Below, piece by piece: positions 1-9,113 of a stretch of 64,000 bases of DNA (positions are counted from its first letter, which is position 1; every line of letters starts with the position of its first letter). The translations under genes were made by a program, and so were the position numbers. This DNA is from Croceimicrobium sp965656185 (GTDB taxonomy: Bacteria; Bacteroidota; Bacteroidia; Flavobacteriales; Schleiferiaceae): NCBI GenBank assembly GCA_965656185.1, contig CBFHJH010000002.1, forward strand, positions 310,001-374,000, read 5' to 3'. The notes below the pieces were generated by a model, which saw only the letters and a program-made list of their open reading frames with translations, searched no databases and was not told the origin of the DNA.

Positions 1-454
1 TCTTCAAGACGAAGGTCTGTCCGGTGTCATTGTCCTTAAAGTGATCGAAAGCCTTGCTTAAATGGTCGTAATCGACCATCCAATAGTAGAAATTGCTTAA
101 TTCACGCCAGCCTCTTTTTCGGTTAGGGTATTTGAAGTAGCCGGTTTTAAAGATCTTAATGAGGCAGATCATGGTGTCTTTGCCGTACTTCACTCGGTAG
201 GCTTGGAGCGACTCGATGTTATCGATACCTAAATAATTGTTCTTTTGCTCGTAAAACTCGTGGTTTCGGGAAATGCCAATTACTGGAATGACCTTCTCGG
301 CCGAGAGCCATTGACCATCGGCACTTATACTCCAGCCCTTAATAGAATCTTGAAGCTGAAAATAAGGTAGGTTCTCAAAAAGGGGCAGCTCTCGATTATC
401 GCGCTGCGCAAAACCGATCAAGGGAATAAAGATTGCCAATAATAGGACTCGCAT
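1..454 (-). CDS. Partial secreted protein of unknown function
   Basis: The open frame runs off the left edge of the window, so only the N-terminal 151 or so residues are visible. It begins with a typical signal peptide (MRVLLLAIFIPLIGFAQ) followed by a polar region rich in aromatic and charged residues; no family was recognised. An in-frame ATG also exists at 466, but a perfect TAnnTTTG promoter box lies at 472-479, which would put the transcription start at about 466, so 454 is the better start and gives the cleaner signal peptide. The gene is divergent from the glycosyltransferase operon. Export to the periplasm or beyond is inferred from the signal peptide only. Confidence 0.7.
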   Translation of the reverse strand, partial: MRVLLLAIFIPLIGFAQRDNRELPLFENLPYFQLQDSIKGWSISADGQWLSAEKVIPVIGISRNHEFYEQKNNYLGIDNIESLQAYRVKYGKDTMICLIKIFKTGYFKYPNRKRGWRELSNFYYWMVDYDHLSKAFDHFKDNDTGQTFVLK

Positions 455-471
455 AGATTTTGCCATCCCTA

Positions 472-479
472 CAAATTTA
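472..479 (-). promoter_or_regulatory. Candidate -7 promoter box (TAAATTTG)
   Basis: Exact match on the minus strand to the Bacteroidota TAnnTTTG consensus, about 18 bp before the ATG at 454. No clear -33 element was identified. Confidence 0.5.
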
Positions 480-539
480 AAATCTAATTCTTTCCATTCC
501 AGTCGAAAGGGCGTATTTTTACAACAAAGCCTACGAATT

Positions 540-1445
540 GTGGATCAAGCCCTTGTTTCCTTTCTCACCGTAAATTATCAGCAAGCTGAGGTTACCATCG
601 CCCTCCTGGAAAGTCTGCAAGCTTTAACTTATGAAAATTGGGAATGTATCTTGGTAGATAATGGTGGGGAGCCCAGTGATTTAGAGCAAAGGGCAGCCCA
701 ATTCCCCAAAGTAAAATATTTCCGATCTGAAGAGAATTTGGGATTTGCCGGGGGTAATAATTTCGGTTATCCTCATTGTGAGGGCGACTATATTTTCTTG
801 ATCAATAATGATACCGAGCTTCCGGCAGACTTTTTAGCGCCACTGGTCGAGTTTGCCGATCACCATCCCCAATTAGGTGCGCTGAGCCCCTTGATTCACT
901 ACTATGAACCCAAGGGTCTTGTTCAATTTGCCGGTGCTACCCCCATGAATAAAATCACCCTGCGTAATTCGGGAATAGGGGTAGGAGAGGAAGACAATGG
1001 TCAATACGATCGCGCTTATCAAATACCTTTCACCCACGGAGCAGCTATGATGTTGCCCCGCAAGGTGATCGAGGAGGTGGGCTTGATGCGTGAAGACTAT
1101 TTCTTGTACTATGAAGAGCTAGATTGGTGCGAGCGTATTCGTAGCGCCGGATTCGAAGTTTGGTTCGTTGGCCACAGTTCACTATGGCATAAAGAATCGG
1201 TGAGTACGGGCATCAATAGTCCGCTCAAAACCTATTACCTGAACCGCAATAGATTGCTTTTTGCCCGAAGAAATTACCCCTGGTATATCCGGGTGATCAA
1301 TTACATTTATTTCAGCCTGATTGCCTTGCCGAAGAACATATTCGCTTTTAAAAGGGCTGGTCAAGATGACCTGGCCCGGGCCTTTTGGCGCGCTTACCTT
1401 TACAATTTAACTCATAAGTCCAGCGATAGTGCGGATCGGTATTGA
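540..1445 (+). CDS. Family 2 glycosyltransferase (rhamnosyltransferase-like)
   Basis: A 301-residue GT-A fold glycosyltransferase. The N-terminus has the nucleotide-sugar binding strand (ALVSFLTVNYQQAEVT), then LVDNGG, ENLGFAGGNN and the metal-binding-type motif FLINNDTELP near residue 90; the acceptor side has YEELDWCERIR. This pattern is usual for WbbL/rhamnosyltransferase-like GT2 enzymes that add a sugar to a lipid-linked surface glycan at the cytoplasmic face of the membrane. The start codon is GTG. A near-consensus promoter box (TATTTTTA, one mismatch) lies at 514-521. It is the first gene of a run of four glycosyltransferases and overlaps the next by 17 bp. Donor and acceptor sugars cannot be told from sequence. 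Confidence 0.88.
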   Translation: MDQALVSFLTVNYQQAEVTIALLESLQALTYENWECILVDNGGEPSDLEQRAAQFPKVKYFRSEENLGFAGGNNFGYPHCEGDYIFLINNDTELPADFLAPLVEFADHHPQLGALSPLIHYYEPKGLVQFAGATPMNKITLRNSGIGVGEEDNGQYDRAYQIPFTHGAAMMLPRKVIEEVGLMREDYFLYYEELDWCERIRSAGFEVWFVGHSSLWHKESVSTGINSPLKTYYLNRNRLLFARRNYPWYIRVINYIYFSLIALPKNIFAFKRAGQDDLARAFWRAYLYNLTHKSSDSADRY

Positions 1446-2565
1446 AGCACAAAGGATCTTTCGTCCTAATAAGCACGGTATGGACTTAGTAGCGCTGCAT
1501 TTATTGCAGAAGCTTCCCGCCTTGGCGCCCGAAATTCAGTTTTTCGCTTTGGTGCAAGATGGTCCGGATGACGAGGTCTTACAGCCCAAGGAAAACTTGG
1601 AAATTATCCGTTTTAAGGCCCCTTTTCCGATCGTAGAGCAAGTTTTGATTCCCCGCAAAGCGCGGCGACTAAAATTGGACTTGCTCCATTTCACCTCTAA
1701 TACGGCAGCCATTAAGGCTCGGCCTAAAATTTTGATCACGGTACATGACCTGATCTTTTGGCAAAGTGAGGCTCTTTTTACCGGCGGGTATTCGCTCTAC
1801 CAAGCTTTTGGCAATTTATACCGGCGCCGTATTTTTAAGCCTGCCATTAAGAATGCGGCTCAATTGATCACTGTATCCGCCCTGGAAAAGGCTAATATTG
1901 AGGCTAATTTCCTGCAAGAACATCCTCCCATTTCGGTGGTGCCTAATGCGCAAGCCCACTATTTTAAACCGATTTCTGATCCCGAGGCCTTGGCTACTTA
2001 TCGAGCGAAATACGATTTGCCCGAGCACTTTTTACTTTTTTTGGGAAATACCGACCCCAAAAAAAATAGTCTGCGCGTAATTCAGAGTTTTGCCCAGCAT
2101 TGCCAGCAAAGGGGCATGAATTATAAATTGGTGGTAGCAGATCTTAAGCAGGAGACCATTTTAGACTATCTCCACGAGGTAAATCTAGAAGACTATATAG
2201 ACGCCTTCTTTCCTATAGATTACTTGCCTAACCAGGACCTTCCTTATATCATGAATTTGGCCAGCCTGCTGCTTTATCCTAGCTTAGAGGAGAGTTTTGG
2301 TTTAGCCCTCTTGGAGGCCATGGCTTGTGGTTTGCCGGTAATTAGTAGTAAGACTCCTGCCTTAGAGAATTTAGCGGCCAATGCTGCTTATTTGGTAGAT
2401 CCCTTAGCTAAAGAAGCTATCGCTGAGGCCATCCAAACTTTGTTGCTCGACCCTAATTTGCGCTCCGATTTAAGAGCAAAAGGCTTAAAGCGCTGTAAAG
2501 ACTTTAATACCCAATATAGTGCCTCCCAAACTTTAAAGATCTATCGATCGCTTCAGGATGTCTAA
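1429..2565 (+). CDS. GT-B glycosyltransferase, family 4 type
   Basis: A 378-residue retaining GT-B enzyme. The N-terminal Rossmann half opens MRIGIEAQRIF with a glycine-poor acceptor region; the C-terminal half carries LLFLGNTDPKKN and the donor-binding stretch PSLEESFGLALLEAMACGLPVI, whose ExFGxxxxE pattern is the GT4 hallmark (around residues 284-300). It has no membrane segment and should act in the cytoplasm on a lipid-linked oligosaccharide. The start is GTG, inside the end of the preceding gene (17-bp overlap), so translation is probably coupled. It overlaps the following GT2 gene by 8 bp. The specific sugar is unknown. Confidence 0.88.
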   Translation: MRIGIEAQRIFRPNKHGMDLVALHLLQKLPALAPEIQFFALVQDGPDDEVLQPKENLEIIRFKAPFPIVEQVLIPRKARRLKLDLLHFTSNTAAIKARPKILITVHDLIFWQSEALFTGGYSLYQAFGNLYRRRIFKPAIKNAAQLITVSALEKANIEANFLQEHPPISVVPNAQAHYFKPISDPEALATYRAKYDLPEHFLLFLGNTDPKKNSLRVIQSFAQHCQQRGMNYKLVVADLKQETILDYLHEVNLEDYIDAFFPIDYLPNQDLPYIMNLASLLLYPSLEESFGLALLEAMACGLPVISSKTPALENLAANAAYLVDPLAKEAIAEAIQTLLLDPNLRSDLRAKGLKRCKDFNTQYSASQTLKIYRSLQDV

Positions 2566-3400
2566 GTACGAACCTATATCCACCATTAAGGCATTAGTGC
2601 CTTTACTAAACCAACCAATCGAAGAGATCGAGCCAAGGCTTTGGTTTCAATACCGACAGGCTTTAGAACCCTTTTACCCTGGAGCCGAAAAACCCAAAAT
2701 ATCCATCGTGCTTATTGGGCGAAATGAAGAGCGTTTTCTATTTCCAAGCCTGGCCAGTATCTCTGGCTTGAAATGTTCTGAATCCGTGGAGCTGATCTTT
2801 GTGAATAATGGCTCGGACGACCGTAGCCAAGAAATTGCCGATCGTCTCGGCGTATTTTCGGTGTACGAGGCTAAAGCGGGCTGGGCGGAGGCCCGACAAG
2901 CTGGCCTAGAAAAGGCACGCGGCGATTTGATCCTTAGTGCCGATGGGGATAATTTATATCCCTCAACCTGGTGCAAGGCCCTGGCCGAACCCCTGCTTAA
3001 AGATCCTAGGGTCCAGGTGAGCTGTGGTCAGTATTGCTTCTTTACCTACGACAATAAATACCCTCTCGGCATACAGCTCTATCAATCCATTCGCTTTTTT
3101 AACTCCTGGTCGCGTAGCTTTCGTTTAGCTCATATCAATGCTATGGGAGGTAATATGGCCTTTCGTCGTAAAGAAGCCCTAGCTATCGGTGGATACAAAA
3201 TGGGCGTGGGTCGTGGAGAAGACGGAGATCTGGCTTTTCGCCTTCAACAAAAGGGGAAGATCAAATTCTTGGCCCAGAAAGAAGCATTTGCCTACTCGAG
3301 CTTGCGGCACGTTATTACGGAAGGAACCTTGATGAAAACATTATTTTCAAAATTTTGGCTCCATCTTAAGCGAATTCCTGAGTATCTTGGTATCTCTTAA
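2558..3400 (+). CDS. Family 2 glycosyltransferase
   Basis: A 280-residue GT-A enzyme. After about 45 residues of family-specific N-terminus comes ISIVLIGRNEERFLFPSLAS, then FVNNGSDDRS and the metal-binding-type LSADGDNLYP near residue 128. GGYKMGVGRGEDGDLAFRL near the C-terminus is the ED catalytic-base region. It belongs to the same operon as its neighbours: it starts 8 bp inside the previous gene and ends 11 bp before the next. The likely role is transfer of one sugar during surface polysaccharide or glycolipid assembly; the substrate is unknown. Confidence 0.85.
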   Translation: MSKYEPISTIKALVPLLNQPIEEIEPRLWFQYRQALEPFYPGAEKPKISIVLIGRNEERFLFPSLASISGLKCSESVELIFVNNGSDDRSQEIADRLGVFSVYEAKAGWAEARQAGLEKARGDLILSADGDNLYPSTWCKALAEPLLKDPRVQVSCGQYCFFTYDNKYPLGIQLYQSIRFFNSWSRSFRLAHINAMGGNMAFRRKEALAIGGYKMGVGRGEDGDLAFRLQQKGKIKFLAQKEAFAYSSLRHVITEGTLMKTLFSKFWLHLKRIPEYLGIS

Positions 3401-3411
3401 ACCAAACATAC

Positions 3412-4575
3412 ATGGAACTTAGTTTTTGGCTGCTCTTAGCCCTGGTCTTTTACACCTATTTAGGCTACGGTATTCTCCTCTTTATCTTGATTAAAATAAA
3501 GCGTCTATTCCGTAAGAAAAAGCCCTTAAATCAGGATTATTTCCCGCCGGTAACTTTGGTTGTTCCCGCCTACAATGAAGAGGACTTTATCCACGAAAAG
3601 GCCAAGAATTCACTCGAACTGGACTATCCTAAAGATAAGCTAAGAATCCTTTTCATTACCGATGGTAGTAGCGACCGTACAGCGGAGATTCTCGAAGGCA
3701 TCGATGGGGTAGAAGTCAGCCATAAAGACCTGCGGGCTGGTAAGGCGGCCGCAGAAAACCGGGCCATGACCTTAGTGGAATCACCCATCGTGGTTTTTTG
3801 CGATGCCAATACCTATTTGAATCGCGATTGTATAAAAAATTTGGTCCTGCATTATCAAGACCCCAAAGTTGGCGCGGTAAGTGGCGAGAAACGGGTGATG
3901 AGCAAAAGCTCAGATACCGCTTCCGCGGCCGGAGAAGGGCTTTATTGGAAGTATGAGTCAACCCTTAAGAAATGGGATTCTGAACTTTACACCATCGTGG
4001 GTGCGGCTGGTGAATTGATCTCTTTTCGCAGTGAGCTGGTGCAAGACTTAGAGACCGATACCATTCTAGACGACTTTGTTCAAACCATGCGAATTTGTCA
4101 ACAGGGTTACCGCGTAGTCTACGAACCGGAGGCTTATGCAGCCGAAACGGCAAGTGATAATGTTAAGGAAGAACTCAAGCGCAAGGTGCGAATTGCGGCG
4201 GGGGGCTGGCAAGCCATGGCGCGCTTAAAAGCGATCTTGATCCCTTTCCCCAATCCCCTTTTAACTTTTCAATACATCTCTCATCGCGTTTTGCGTTGGT
4301 CTATTTCTGCCCTGGCTTTGCCGGTGATCCTGGTCCTGAACTTTTTCTTGATGCAGCAGTCCCAGTTTTATACCGTGGTTTTTTACTTACAGATCCTCTT
4401 CTATGCCATGGCCTTATTGGGTTGGTTCTTAGAAAACCGTTCGATCAAACTAAAATTGCTCTTCGTTCCTTATTACTTTTTGATGATGAACTACGCCGTG
4501 TTCGCGGGTTTCTTCCGTTGGCTTAAAGGCTCTCAAAAGGCTACTTGGGAACGCGCCAAACGCGCTCAAGCTTGA
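3412..4575 (+). CDS. Membrane family 2 glycosyltransferase (IcaA/cellulose synthase-like)
   Basis: A 387-residue processive-type GT2. One N-terminal membrane segment (residues 3-25) is followed by the catalytic domain: PVTLVVPAYNEEDFI, FITDGSSDRT, VVFCDANTYL, the base motif TILDDFVQTMRI, and RKVRIAAGGWQ in the place of the QxxRW motif. Two to four C-terminal membrane helices follow (residues 290-365). This layout resembles beta-glycan synthases such as poly-N-acetylglucosamine synthase, which polymerise and export the chain, although similar proteins act once only. It closes the glycosyltransferase run; its TGA stop overlaps the TTG start of the lipoprotein gene. Confidence 0.85.
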   Translation: MELSFWLLLALVFYTYLGYGILLFILIKIKRLFRKKKPLNQDYFPPVTLVVPAYNEEDFIHEKAKNSLELDYPKDKLRILFITDGSSDRTAEILEGIDGVEVSHKDLRAGKAAAENRAMTLVESPIVVFCDANTYLNRDCIKNLVLHYQDPKVGAVSGEKRVMSKSSDTASAAGEGLYWKYESTLKKWDSELYTIVGAAGELISFRSELVQDLETDTILDDFVQTMRICQQGYRVVYEPEAYAAETASDNVKEELKRKVRIAAGGWQAMARLKAILIPFPNPLLTFQYISHRVLRWSISALALPVILVLNFFLMQQSQFYTVVFYLQILFYAMALLGWFLENRSIKLKLLFVPYYFLMMNYAVFAGFFRWLKGSQKATWERAKRAQA

Positions 4576-4982
4576 CCCCTAATAAGTTACTATATATCAG
4601 CTGTAGCCTCTTACTAATCGCCTGTTCCTCTCCAGCTAATCAGGAGGAAGAACTGCGCGCCGTGGCGGGAAGTTACCTGGGTAGCATAAAATTAGGGGAG
4701 CACGAAGTAGAGATAAATCTACAGCTTTATCGCAATGGTTTCTATCAATTCGCGCAATCCTATGCCGATAGTTTAGAGCTGCCCTTGGAACGAGATGCTG
4801 GGGTTTATTTACTTAGAGAAGACCAACTCGACTTAGCGCGTAATAAACCAGGTATCCGCTATTTTAAATGGATAGATGGTGCTTTGATCGTGCTGAATGA
4901 CCAGCGCGATTATTTTAGCTATCCTGAGGATAGTGCCTTCTATTTACCACGTCGTGTCGTTTTACCGGATTCCATTTTTTAA
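4572..4982 (+). CDS. Small lipoprotein, unknown function
   Basis: A 136-residue product when started at TTG 4572, which overlaps the preceding stop codon by four bases (TTGA). This start places a textbook lipoprotein signal immediately at the N-terminus (LLYISCSLLLIACSS, lipobox LIAC). The mature part begins with an NQEEELRAVAGSY stretch and then alternates short strands (VEINLQLYRNGFYQF), which suggests a small beta-rich, lipocalin-like or copper-resistance NlpE-like fold; that is inference. A longer frame opens at 4545 but would bury the signal. It is convergent with the histidine kinase, overlapping it by 4 bp. Confidence 0.65.
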   Translation: MTPNKLLYISCSLLLIACSSPANQEEELRAVAGSYLGSIKLGEHEVEINLQLYRNGFYQFAQSYADSLELPLERDAGVYLLREDQLDLARNKPGIRYFKWIDGALIVLNDQRDYFSYPEDSAFYLPRRVVLPDSIF

Positions 4983-7270
4983 TCGTCTAGCTTAGAGCGT
5001 AAGGGGAAGAATAGCTGAGCACAAGTGCCGCCTTCGATACGATTTTGAAATTCCAGCCTTCCTCGATGGATCTTGATGAAATCATAAACGATGGCCAATC
5101 CGATTCCCGTGCCTTTCTCGCCTTGGGTGCCTCTTTTACTTTCCAGGCGTTCGTGGCTATTTAGTTTTTGTAAAACCCCTTGGTCGATACCCTCTCCATC
5201 ATCGCAGATCGAAATACAGGCCTCTTCCCCCACTCTCTCCGCTTTAATGAGAATATGACCGTTTTCTGGACTGAACTTAATGGCATTGCTCAGGAGATTA
5301 CCGCACATCGATCGGAATTGATGCTCATCGGCCCAGAGCTTTTGCTCGAGCTCATTTTTAAATTCGATGGACAAATTTTTGGTACGCTTGCCGGGACCAT
5401 AATGGAAGATGATTTCTTTAAATAAGAGATCTAGATTCAATTCGGAACGAAAAATCCGGACATCTTCCATTTGCAAACGGGCCCAGTTCAGCACATTCTG
5501 TAAAGAAATAAGCGAGCGGTCGGTTTCGGTCTTTAGCATGGCTAAGAGTTCGCTTAATTCTTCGCGGTTTATCTCGCTGGCCGAAACTGTGCCTAGTAAA
5601 CCTGCCACTCCGGCTAGGGGCGATCGCAGATCGTGACCCATCACCGAAAGGATTTGATTTTTGAAGCTATTGGCTTTCTCTAATTCCTCCTTTTTGCTTT
5701 CCAGTTCTTCCATTTGTAGCCTAAGTTTCCCTTCGGCCTCCTGCAATTGAGCCAGGGCTTTTTGCTTCATGCTGCTAATTTTCATCAATCGTAAGATTAA
5801 AATCAAGAGCACTAGGCTTACCAAGATCGCAAGACCCAATAACCAGCGGTTGGTTTGAAGTTTTGCACTTTGATTACGCTCATTAATTTTTAATACTTTA
5901 TTTTCCGCTAAGGCCAACTCTTTTTCATATTCGCTCTTTAAGCGATTAAGCTCCGATTGATCCTTTTGCAATTCGAGGCTATCGCTAAATCTTTGGTATT
6001 CTTTTAAGCTTTGGTAGGCCTCTTCAAANNNNNNNNNNNNNNNNNNNNNNNNNNNNNNNNNNNNNNNNNNNNNNNNNNNNNNNNNNNNNNNNNNNNNNNN
6101 NNNNNNNNNNNNNNNNNNNNNNNNNNNTTGTCCTTGTTCTTCGTATACCTCGGTTAAGGCTTCGCTTATGTCTTGCCCTTCTTGCAGGCCCCCTAAATAC
6201 TGGTCATTAATGTTTTGGGCCTGCTTAAGATGTATAATTGCTTGCTCCGGATCTCCAGTGCTGAGCGCAATTCGGGCTAATTTTATATGGCAATTCAGCG
6301 AGCCGATCATGATATTGAGACTGTCGCAGATCGATAAAGAGATCTGCAAGTTTTCTCGGGCTTCATGAAAAGCTTTTATGCTGATTAGGGCACTGCCTAA
6401 AGTGAAATAGGCTTGACCTAATCCTCCATAATCTCCGATGTCTTTTCTTAATTGGATGCTTTCTCGGGCATAATACAAGGCAGAATCATGCCTGCCTAAA
6501 TCAGTAAAGGCTAGCGACATATTGTTGTAATTACTGATCAGGTCCTTGGTGTTTCCTAAAGCAAGATTCAACTGTTTGGCTTCCTGGTAATGTTTTAGGG
6601 CACTGTGATTATCTTTATAGTCTTTTCGGTATAATTCACCTAGATTATTGAGGATTATCGGGAGCAACTGAGCTCCCTCGATTTGGCGGAAATGGTCACG
6701 TGCTTGCAGTAAATAGTTCAGCGCTAAATCCGAATGACCTAGATTGGAATAAGCATTGCTCAAATTGATCATCACTGCGTAATAAGCACTGCTATCTTGA
6801 TTTTTAATGGGGATATTCTCGAGGGTGAATTCCTGATATTCTACCGAAATATCCGGCCTACCCATAATGTGGTAAAGATTACCAAGCGCATTTTTGATCG
6901 GAAAGATGAGGTAATTCGAATCTTCCAAAGCGGATAGGCTATCCGCTTTTAAAAGGATCGCTTCCGCTGCGGGAATATTATTGCGCTCCAGGGCAAAATC
7001 CCCCTGGTAATAGAAATAACGAATCTGGTTTTTTAGGTTTAGTTTAGGATGGAATTTTTCGGATAGTTCCTCCACTAATTCCTCGTGGCGGTCTGGGTTT
7101 TGGCGTTCGTTGAGAACATTTACGCTGTCCAGTAAACTGGCGAAATCGGCATTGCTCACCTGTGCAGAACTGGTAGGCTTAAGACTAAGGACAACGAATA
7201 GTGTTAAAAGAATCTTTATTCTAAACACGATAGGTTTCGAAGGGTTTGATTGTTTTATTTTAGCGACCAT
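4979..7270 (-). CDS. TPR-containing membrane sensor histidine kinase
   Basis: About 763 residues including 33 unknown ones caused by a run of N. Order: signal peptide (ILLTLFVVLSL...SSAQ), periplasmic TPR repeats (for example NNLGELYRKDYKDN and NNMSLAFTDLGRHDSALYYA), one membrane segment (WLLGLAILVSLVLLILIL), a coiled coil rich in E and K, a HisKA domain with the phospho-acceptor H in VMGHDLRSPLAG, and a HATPase domain with N box NLLSNAIKFSP, G1 DDGEGID and G2 GTGIGLAI. This is the common Bacteroidota orphan TPR kinase layout. No response regulator is adjacent. The start at 7270 is uncertain: a GTG at 7228 would also leave the signal peptide intact and would leave room for a divergent promoter. 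Confidence 0.88.
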   Translation of the reverse strand: MVAKIKQSNPSKPIVFRIKILLTLFVVLSLKPTSSAQVSNADFASLLDSVNVLNERQNPDRHEELVEELSEKFHPKLNLKNQIRYFYYQGDFALERNNIPAAEAILLKADSLSALEDSNYLIFPIKNALGNLYHIMGRPDISVEYQEFTLENIPIKNQDSSAYYAVMINLSNAYSNLGHSDLALNYLLQARDHFRQIEGAQLLPIILNNLGELYRKDYKDNHSALKHYQEAKQLNLALGNTKDLISNYNNMSLAFTDLGRHDSALYYARESIQLRKDIGDYGGLGQAYFTLGSALISIKAFHEARENLQISLSICDSLNIMIGSLNCHIKLARIALSTGDPEQAIIHLKQAQNINDQYLGGLQEGQDISEALTEVYEEQGQXXXXXXXXXXXXXXXXXXXXXXXXXXXXXXXXXFEEAYQSLKEYQRFSDSLELQKDQSELNRLKSEYEKELALAENKVLKINERNQSAKLQTNRWLLGLAILVSLVLLILILRLMKISSMKQKALAQLQEAEGKLRLQMEELESKKEELEKANSFKNQILSVMGHDLRSPLAGVAGLLGTVSASEINREELSELLAMLKTETDRSLISLQNVLNWARLQMEDVRIFRSELNLDLLFKEIIFHYGPGKRTKNLSIEFKNELEQKLWADEHQFRSMCGNLLSNAIKFSPENGHILIKAERVGEEACISICDDGEGIDQGVLQKLNSHERLESKRGTQGEKGTGIGLAIVYDFIKIHRGRLEFQNRIEGGTCAQLFFPLRSKLDD
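6029..6127. other. Assembly gap (99 N)
   Basis: A run of 99 undetermined bases inside the TPR region of the histidine kinase. Its length keeps the reading frame, but the true length is unknown; collapsed or repeated TPR units are the probable cause. Confidence 0.98.
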
Positions 7271-7285
7271 CCTAAATTAAGTAAT

Positions 7286-9079
7286 TTGTCTCAATCTCTT
7301 TATGGCTTTTTAAAAGAAAAGGAAGAGTCCCTGCAAAAGTCACTTCAAAGCTCCCGTAGATTGCTCAATCTACTGAGTCTGAGCCGGGTGTTTTTGTTCC
7401 TTTTTGCAGTGACCAGTTTTTACAGTTTTCTGGGCACAGAAAACGCTTGGCTTTTTAGCATCCCGCTCTTGGCTTTTTTACTTTTCCTCAGAGCCTTATC
7501 TGCTTACTTAGATTTAAAGCAGCAACGAAAATTTCTCCAGCACTTCCTCGATGAGGTGCAATTAGACCTTAACTATCATCGGTCGCAGAGCCTCAATCGT
7601 CCCCACTACGATTATCACGCCAATCCTGATCACCCCTATGCGCGAGAGCTAAACCTATTTGGCGACCATTCACTGCATCATCGGATCGATCGCAGCTTTA
7701 ACGCTAGTGGTGCCAAGGCTATAGCTCGGTCCATGGAACAAATCGATGGAGAGTCGGTCCAGCACAAACAAGCCTTTTTCCAGGAATTAATGCAAGACCG
7801 GGCCCGTAATTATGAAATACGTGCTCGAGGGCGTGAACTTAAGGAGGCTAGCGACCTCAAGCTTAAGCTTACCGCTTGGTCCAAGCAGTCTTTTACCGCT
7901 ATTCCAAAATTACTTTGGCCTTTTATTGTGCTGGGTTCCCTTAATGCTCTGTTTCGCTTATATCAGCTCATAATGCAGGCAAATTCAGATACTGTTCAGG
8001 CCTTTGTCTATGCGGTGGCTTTTAACCTGGTTTTGCTAATGATGAGGATGCCAGTGATTCGCAAGCAGCAAGCGATCTTGGGGCAAATTTCCGAACCAAT
8101 GAAGGTGGTGGGAGAGCTTTTGGCATTGGTCCAAAAAGCCCCTTATCAAAGTGCACTCGGCTTAGATTTTTTGTCTACAATAAATACTCCTTTGTCCGCC
8201 TCTCGAGAAATCAAGCGACTCTCAGCTTTTTTGGCGAGCCTCGATCAGATGGCCAATGCGGTGGTCTTGGTTTTGGTAAATGCGCTTTTTCCCTATCACT
8301 TGTTCCGCTTGCGCAGTTTGGAGCAATGGCATCACAAGCAATCGCAACACTTAGTCCCTTGGCTCGAAGCGGTGGATGAGTTTCAGGTAAATCTGAGTTT
8401 TAGTAATTTTTGTGATCAACATGAGGATTTTACTTGGCCCGAATTAACTGAAGACCTGGCCTTGGAGGCTGAAGCATTAGGGCATCCACTCATCAAGAGC
8501 TCCCAGCGGGTGACGAATGATCTGAGCATGTCGAACCAAAAGTTCATTATCCTTACCGGAAGCAACATGAGTGGTAAGAGTACCTTCCTACGCACCTTAG
8601 GTTTAAACTTATTGATGGCCCAGATGGGCCTTAAGGTTTGTGCTCGCTCTTTTAAGGCCTATCCCTTCCAAGTAATGGCTAGTATGAATCCAAGCGACGA
8701 CTTGATGGATAATCGCTCTTATTTTCAAGCTGAGGTGATCCGACTCAAAGCCTTGTCCGATAAGTTAAGTGAGGAGCGATGGAGTTTCTTAATTTTAGAT
8801 GAGATCCTTCGTGGTACCAATAGTGATGATAAACGGGAGGGGACCCGTAGATTTCTTCAGTCTTTGGTCCCCAAGCCCGCCTTGGGTATCGTAGCCACCC
8901 ATGATGTGGATATCGCCAATCTGGCCGATCAGGATGAACGTTTTGCCCCATTCTTTTTCGAATCGACCGTAGAAGGCCAGCAGCTTAAATTCGATTATAA
9001 ACTGCGCCCTGGGGTTTGTCGTACCCCTAATGCCAATCTCTTAATGAAGAATTATGGATTATTTGATAATGCCGATTGA
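7286..9079 (+). CDS. Membrane-anchored MutS-like ATPase
   Basis: About 597 residues if started at TTG 7286 (an in-frame TTG at 7250 would add 12). Two hydrophobic segments lie near residues 30-75 and another pair near 205-255, followed by a MutS core/lever-like helical region and a C-terminal ATPase: Walker A TGSNMSGKSTFLRTLG near 424, then NRSYFQAEV and Walker B/signature FLILDEILRGTNSDDK, and ATHD. No mismatch-recognition domain is present. It resembles the MutS-domain-V membrane proteins common in Bacteroidota whose role is not established, so it should not be named mutS. The start region abuts the divergent histidine kinase (16 bp or less), and no ATG is available near either candidate start. 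Confidence 0.8.
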   Translation: MSQSLYGFLKEKEESLQKSLQSSRRLLNLLSLSRVFLFLFAVTSFYSFLGTENAWLFSIPLLAFLLFLRALSAYLDLKQQRKFLQHFLDEVQLDLNYHRSQSLNRPHYDYHANPDHPYARELNLFGDHSLHHRIDRSFNASGAKAIARSMEQIDGESVQHKQAFFQELMQDRARNYEIRARGRELKEASDLKLKLTAWSKQSFTAIPKLLWPFIVLGSLNALFRLYQLIMQANSDTVQAFVYAVAFNLVLLMMRMPVIRKQQAILGQISEPMKVVGELLALVQKAPYQSALGLDFLSTINTPLSASREIKRLSAFLASLDQMANAVVLVLVNALFPYHLFRLRSLEQWHHKQSQHLVPWLEAVDEFQVNLSFSNFCDQHEDFTWPELTEDLALEAEALGHPLIKSSQRVTNDLSMSNQKFIILTGSNMSGKSTFLRTLGLNLLMAQMGLKVCARSFKAYPFQVMASMNPSDDLMDNRSYFQAEVIRLKALSDKLSEERWSFLILDEILRGTNSDDKREGTRRFLQSLVPKPALGIVATHDVDIANLADQDERFAPFFFESTVEGQQLKFDYKLRPGVCRTPNANLLMKNYGLFDNAD

Positions 9080-9113
9080 TTTGGGCCCACAAATAGGAAT
9101 ATCTTAGCCTACG

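Noticed and set aside
7286..9079. Mismatch repair gene mutS
   Set aside because: It lacks the mismatch-recognition and connector domains and has membrane segments.
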